From positions 806,001 through 870,000 of the forward strand of contig MBPM02000015.1 of the NCBI GenBank assembly GCA_001695595.3: 64,000 bases of DNA, read 5' to 3'. This DNA comes from Plasmopara viticola (lineage: Eukaryota > Oomycota > Peronosporomycetes > Peronosporales > Peronosporaceae). This document shows, piece by piece, positions 59,201 through 64,000 of the stretch. Numbering within the stretch: the first letter of the stretch is position 1; each line of letters begins with the position of its first letter. A program made the position numbers and the translations under genes. The notes beneath the pieces were generated by a model. The model did not search any database. It was not told where the DNA came from and saw only the letters and a program-made list of their open reading frames with translations.

Positions 59201-62200
59201 GATAATGCTTTTCGCTAAGCAATGTTAACTTTCTTTGCATAAAAAGTATCGTACAGTCGGCTGTAGACCAAGACGATTAAGACGTGGTCCTGACGTTTCA
59301 CATACGACGGCTTTTGACTTACTGATCAAAGGTCGTCGTGCAAAGCGTTTGATGTATGACCGGAATCTGAGGCGCTTCCTTTTTAGTACGCGTGGATTCC
59401 GTTAAGCGGAACCACTACTGAACAGAGCGCTTAACTTGACGTCGGTAACGACGCGATGCGTGAGTGCACAATCATGCCGACACGAAAGGTCTCATCGAGA
59501 ACGTTGGTATCGAGAAGGAGATGATCATCGAGCAGTGCAAATTGTTTTATCTTGAATGAGAGAGGTCCAAAAATGATTATATATTGGTAAATCGCAACAG
59601 CTACCCTTGTGTATAGGGATATTAGTACGATCAGAAACAATACCACACTGTAATCTGTTTAATAATTGAAGCTCTGCTTTAGCGGAATATGCTGTCCATG
59701 GCAGAGCTCAAAGAGACGTTTAGGGCCAAAAGTATTACCCAAATGATTTGAGAAAGAGATCAGTTTTTCATAATTGATAAACAAAGTGGTCGTATACCAC
59801 ATAAAAAGGAAAATAAATCTCCGCTTCGAGAGATCCAACGCATCAGTAATATTTTGGCAAAGGACTATCTGCGTGCAATTTTACGAGAGCCGCCTTTGTC
59901 GTTATTATCTGATGAGGTGTGCGTCATAAAATTGACTTGACTCCAAATATTGCATGTTGAAGGAGTTGCTTTTGCCGAAGGAGCATTGCGATGGTCTTGT
60001 GATCTTCTTTCATGCAAAGACTGAGGTAATTCTCATCAAAGAAGGAGTATCGCACTCTGTGCTGACATCGGCAAGTGGCACATCGTACACGTGTACATCC
60101 AATGCGGTTATCATCCCGACGCAAACACCGAATCTCAAAAAATAAGTGGTGCACAGCAACATGGCGAAATTTACAATGTACATGCTTTCGACTTAGTCGT
60201 CCAATACTATAAATCACGGAAGAGTAGCATTCCATTGACCGCAGCCAGCACTTTAAGTGGTATGCTCTAAAAGGTGCTTGACATGCTTCAAGCACTTTCG
60301 AAACCGTTTCTGATGCTTAGACGCGAATCGTGCAGTTTGTTTCATTATGTCCATGATACGTGGATACAGGCGCGCAAATCCATATTATTCATTGCAAGCA
60401 CTACGCAAGGGTTTGAGAATCAACTTAGTGCCAAAACCAAAATGATATTTCAGTGTTGTCTGTCATGTTCAAGAGTTTGCCAACGAAGGTGCACTGCTAC
60501 AAGAAGACCCCGAGGGACGGTATGAAGCAGTAATTGAAATTTTAGTAGCTCACGATGCCAGAAAGTACTATTTCGCATAACAAAGAGCTGCTTGCAATGA
60601 AGTGTACTTTCATTATATTCAAATCTCACTCGATAATCGATAATCTCACTCGATAATGTTAAGCTCATTACTCATCTATACGACACAGTTACATCACCTT
60701 TGGCAGGGAACCAACTCTCCTCTTTTGCGGAGCATTACTTCGAGACAAATTACAAGACAAAAAAGGATATTGATTTGGCTACTGCTTCATCGTGTCAGCA
60801 AGACTATGGGCTAGCTCGTATCACAACTGTGACCTCGTCTGGATCGAATTTAATCCACGCCACGTATGAGTGAAATAGCTTTGTTGAAGGCCCTGAAAAT
60901 CAATGCTTTTAAAACCCCGTCAAAAGATGTATCGGCTCACGATGAAACCCGGCTGTTGTACTGCAGTACCAATCAAGGGAATTTATCGCGTGTAGCGATT
61001 ATGTTTATTGAGATTTGAGCCGTTTTATCCTCTCCGGGGCTTGCGATACGTTCATTTTGATTGGAAAAGACGTGTGGCTCCATAATTAGTGGTCTGTACA
61101 GAAGTAGGCACGTAAAAAAGAGCTTGAAAATGAACCCTCACTATATGCTTCCAAGAATCTAGTTTAAAGTTTCGTTGATCAGTCTTCGTTTTATCGGGCT
61201 TTATCGACATCAAAGACGAACTATTTCTTCGCTTAAGGGTGTTGGAGGTTGCTCATTTCTTCAAATTTTTAAAAATGAGCTTGAAAAGCGCCCTAGCTAG
61301 AGACTTGCAAGCTTTGCAGATTGCATCGAATTTGGACTGGTTTCTTAAAATCAATGCAATAAATTGCTTAGACAATATTGCGTTCACTAAAAACATAGAT
61401 CCGTTGCCTTTGTAGGTATGCAACCACGCTGACGACGAAAGCGACATCTAGGAACGAGCACCTGACAAAATACAGCAGAGCACCTGACCCCTCTTTGAAT
61501 AGATACTTGCTACCGAAAAATCTTAACTGCAGCATCCAGACCCTAACAAATCGGCTGTTTCAGGATTTCACTATCACAAGATCAAGACCATCTTCATGTT
61601 GCAACACCCGAGCAGCTCTGCCATGTACCTTTCCTGATGCAGCACGAGCCCCATCGGGTTTTGGCGAACCCAAAACTCAGAGATAGTGACAGCAAACTAG
61701 AATCCGTCAACTCGTAGTCGATGCTTATTTTCGGCTCTTTGTTGCCGCGTTATTGCCGACCGAAACGATGTCATCGACATAAATTCTTGAAGTGGTAACT
61801 TAGTGCTAAATTAAACCTTTATAACGCACAATAATCGTTTAAAAATCGAAACAGAGAACAATCGCGCGTCATAAGGTTTTAACGTGTACTACAGGAAATC
61901 GTGTGCCATTAATTCTGATAGCTTCCGTAAAAGACTTAAGTACTCTTACATACAAGAGTCTTATCCTTTTCTTTCCCATGACACGTACTCCATCGTTGCC
62001 TCTATTGCGTCACACAAGAAGACGCTCCTGATTTTTGCTTGTCCGACGGTATAGCCGCTCCTACAGCGACTAAAAAAGTTGTTATGGACATGACCGGCGA
62101 GCACATGTAAAGCTATTAAAACCTAATCGTCGTGCGAAGCCTTGTGCAACAAACCGTGCACGACACAAATTTGTTTTAGTCTCGCACATACGAGTGCTCG

Positions 62201-62915
62201 ATAAAAATTTATTTGTTGTGCACTCTTTTGAAACATCACGTACGAAAAGTTTTGCCTGAAAGCATCACTACAAAGCTTCTTTTTATCTTATCATTTATGA
62301 CAATAGGCTTTTTACGGTTGGCATAGTAAGTGCTCACGTTTGCATCTCACGCATACATCCAGCCAAGACACTTGACTTGCTATCCGCAGCAGCTTTGATG
62401 ACTCATGTTTACTTATAGTGCTCAAGAGTAAAAGTTTTGCTTGACACCACATTAAGATAGCTAATTGGTTTTTTCATTCAGCCATTTGTAGTAGAAGCCC
62501 GAGCGAACTCAAAAGATGCCGAGTGTCATCGCAGTCACTTAATATGAATGCTTTAATCAGTCGCTAAAACACTTCTCTCCTCGATTTAAACAGGTGAACA
62601 ACGCTTTATTTTCGGACAGGCAGCTCGCTTACTCTCTCGCTCGACTAGACAGCAGCTTCATTGATCGCGTTAGGCCCTTGTGCAGCAAATTTCTTCAGGT
62701 TCTTTGCTGAAACAATTGCTTCACACCGCCGAATTGAAAACGTAATGATAATAGAGTCTGTCAATGTTAAGCATCGACTGACTTTCAAATGGCAGCGATC
62801 GAAGGTAGGCGACTCATACTTCTGAAGAAAAAGTGTACTGCTGTTTTGAAAAAATAAAATGAGGTTTTTCACGCAGACTCATGACAGCCCTGTATTTTAG
62901 TATGCACATACCAGT
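56260..62915. other. 6.6-kb gene-free stretch
   Basis: Many frames of 60-123 codons, none with a recognisable motif. The frame 59954-60145 (LLLPKEHCDGLVIFFHAKTE...) and the minus frame 58920-58597 have some protein-like character but no family. A short duplicated segment ATCTCACTCGATAATCGATA / ATCTCACTCGATAAT lies at about 60620-60658. Probably decayed transposon DNA. Confidence 0.4.
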
Positions 62916-63630
62916 GATGCGATAACGTTCCTCGAGGCATGTGACGCGTTGGAGGTTGCAGCTCACGACAATGATGCCAGATAGTTTGAGCCGTACGCTG
63001 TGAAATTCCGGCCGCAACTTAATCTTGTGCCGGATGGACTCCGCCAAATTGTTTACCCTGATGTCATCCCGGAAGACAACCCGTTGAAAAAATGCCACTA
63101 GGGGGTGCTTGTGAGGATCGATATGCACTACCGCAGGCCGGATGCTAGTTTTTAGCGTGATTTCAGAGTCTGGTGTTAGACACATAATTTATCATAGCGC
63201 AGCGAGATTTCCATAGAATTAGAGCCATGGGCTCACCGAAACATGGCATATCTTCCGCACGCTTCTTCTGTGCAAGATGTTGCGAGACCCAGTTACATCC
63301 AATAGCATTTCGTAGTTCATCCTTCACCTTTACCAGTGATTGTTCACCTGAACCTGTTTAACGGTTCTGAATTTACGGGAAGAGCTTCCCGTACCTGTCG
63401 AAAGCGCACTTTGAGGTGCGCGATCATCGTTGCCATCTAGTGATCTGAAGAAACGGCTACATTTGTGCCCATCTCTGCTAGAGGGCAGCTAGAATGTGTC
63501 AGAGCGCTCAATCTTCATGAGCAGAGTTTATGCTGTGGGGTCTAGGCGGTGTAGGCTCCAGCACCAGTGGTGGTTGGGCGCATTGAGAAGTCCAAGCCGG
63601 TGCAACTTTACACCTCTCCGTTTATAAATC
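62900..63630. repeat. Inverted duplication, arm 2
   Basis: Reverse complement of 20030-20750: the PLD gene tail, its 3' flank and the AGCATAAACTCTGC region (reverse-complemented at about 63525). Similarity fades at about 63630, where the GC-rich repeat Z neighbourhood begins. Confidence 0.85.
62916..63102 (+). pseudogene. Truncated PLD-like gene tail
   Basis: From about 62916 the plus strand reproduces the last ~60 codons of the first PLD-like gene (LEACDALEVAAHDN, EPYAVKFRPQLNLVPDGLRQ, ending NPLKKCH and TAG). One codon has become an in-frame TAG near 62982 and a base change alters the frame near the left edge. The ending matches PLD-like 1 (DPLKKCH), not PLD-like 2 (EEEGN), so it derives from the former. 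The catalytic HKD regions are absent; non-functional. Confidence 0.9.
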
Positions 63631-63713
63631 CAAAAAAATATTATAGATAAAGAAAGTGCAGATAACCCTAAAGGCGGATGTACAATCAAACGACAGGATT
63701 CATTGCGGTAGCG

Positions 63714-63987
63714 CTCTCTTCTCTTCGGAAAAGGTTGGGGTGACGCCCTCCTTCCAAGCGCGGGGGCTAGAAGCTTGCGCGCTTCGGGCAGGTGCTCTCG
63801 GGCATCTGCAGGTCTGTAACGAGTCTCACCCTCGACGCGACGGTCTCCCGCACCGGGCGCCACCTGGGCTCTTACCAAGTCAGAGATATCAAAATAATGG
63901 AAGACCCTCACGACCTCGGTGCTGGCTGCACTGCCTGCCGAACGAGACCCGACGTATGCGGACACCACTCTATGCCGTGGACTAGCC
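63714..63987. repeat. GC-rich repeat Z, copy 2 (inverted match to 35.88-36.15 kb)
   Basis: Very close reverse-complement copy of 35878-36147. The minus strand has a 146-codon frame through it (63968-63528) that extends into the neighbouring duplicated DNA. The right limit is close to the window end, so the full element may extend beyond it. Confidence 0.85.
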
Positions 63988-64000
63988 AGACTGAGCCTAG

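Noticed and set aside
1..64000. CRISPR arrays, tRNA, rRNA or bacterial-type operons
   Set aside because: No regularly spaced repeats with spacers, no convincing tRNA arms or rRNA stretches; introns and gene content are eukaryotic.

Overview
This window looks like nuclear DNA of a peronosporalean oomycete (Phytophthora or a downy-mildew relative). The evidence is the gene content: short-intron genes with introns of 62-72 nt, Crinkler (CRN)-type effector relics, a secreted RXLR/EER-like effector candidate, oomycete-style Inr elements (TCATTYY plus a downstream CAWTT-like part) just upstream of several start codons, and degenerate Ty3/gypsy DNA. An intact flagellar (axonemal) dynein light chain suggests a zoospore-forming lineage such as Phytophthora or Plasmopara. 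I cannot name the species from sequence alone.

Layout. (1) 1-3.5 kb is a compact conserved island: the 3' part of a TAF1B/Rrn7-like Pol I initiation factor (+), axonemal dynein light chain 1 (+) and 3-hydroxyisobutyrate dehydrogenase (-). Their gaps are only about 100 and 61 nt. (2) 3.5-8.5 kb is AT-rich and has no recognisable gene. It carries two perfect hairpins and a decayed 19-bp tandem repeat. (3) 8.5-13.6 kb holds an NF-YC subunit (-), then an ankyrin-repeat gene (+) flanked on both sides by broken CRN-like genes (-). (4) 13.6-20 kb is gene-empty. (5) 20.5-24.6 kb holds a tandem pair of phospholipase D-like genes (-), each with its own putative initiator. (6) 24.6-33.8 kb is repeat-derived. 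(7) 33.8-34.4 kb is an isolated small secreted basic protein, an RXLR/EER effector candidate. (8) 37.7-39.2 kb is a single-exon sucrose/GPH-type MFS transporter (+). (9) 39.2-64 kb has no intact gene that I recognise. It holds a short interstitial telomere-like array, the best-preserved CRN relic, the second copy of a 2-kb non-coding duplication, a wrecked Ty3/gypsy element, another CRN relic, and a truncated inverted copy of the PLD gene tail.

Much of the window is built from internal duplications: 30.3/43.7 kb (direct, about 2 kb), 25.8/54.5 kb (direct, about 0.8 kb), 26.8/53.9 kb (inverted, about 0.35 kb), 20.0/62.9 kb (inverted, about 0.7 kb) and 35.9/63.7 kb (inverted, about 0.27 kb). 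This is the gene-sparse, repeat-rich compartment typical of oomycete effector regions, next to a small conserved housekeeping island. All intron models, repeat boundaries and homology calls were made by eye; no search or alignment was run.
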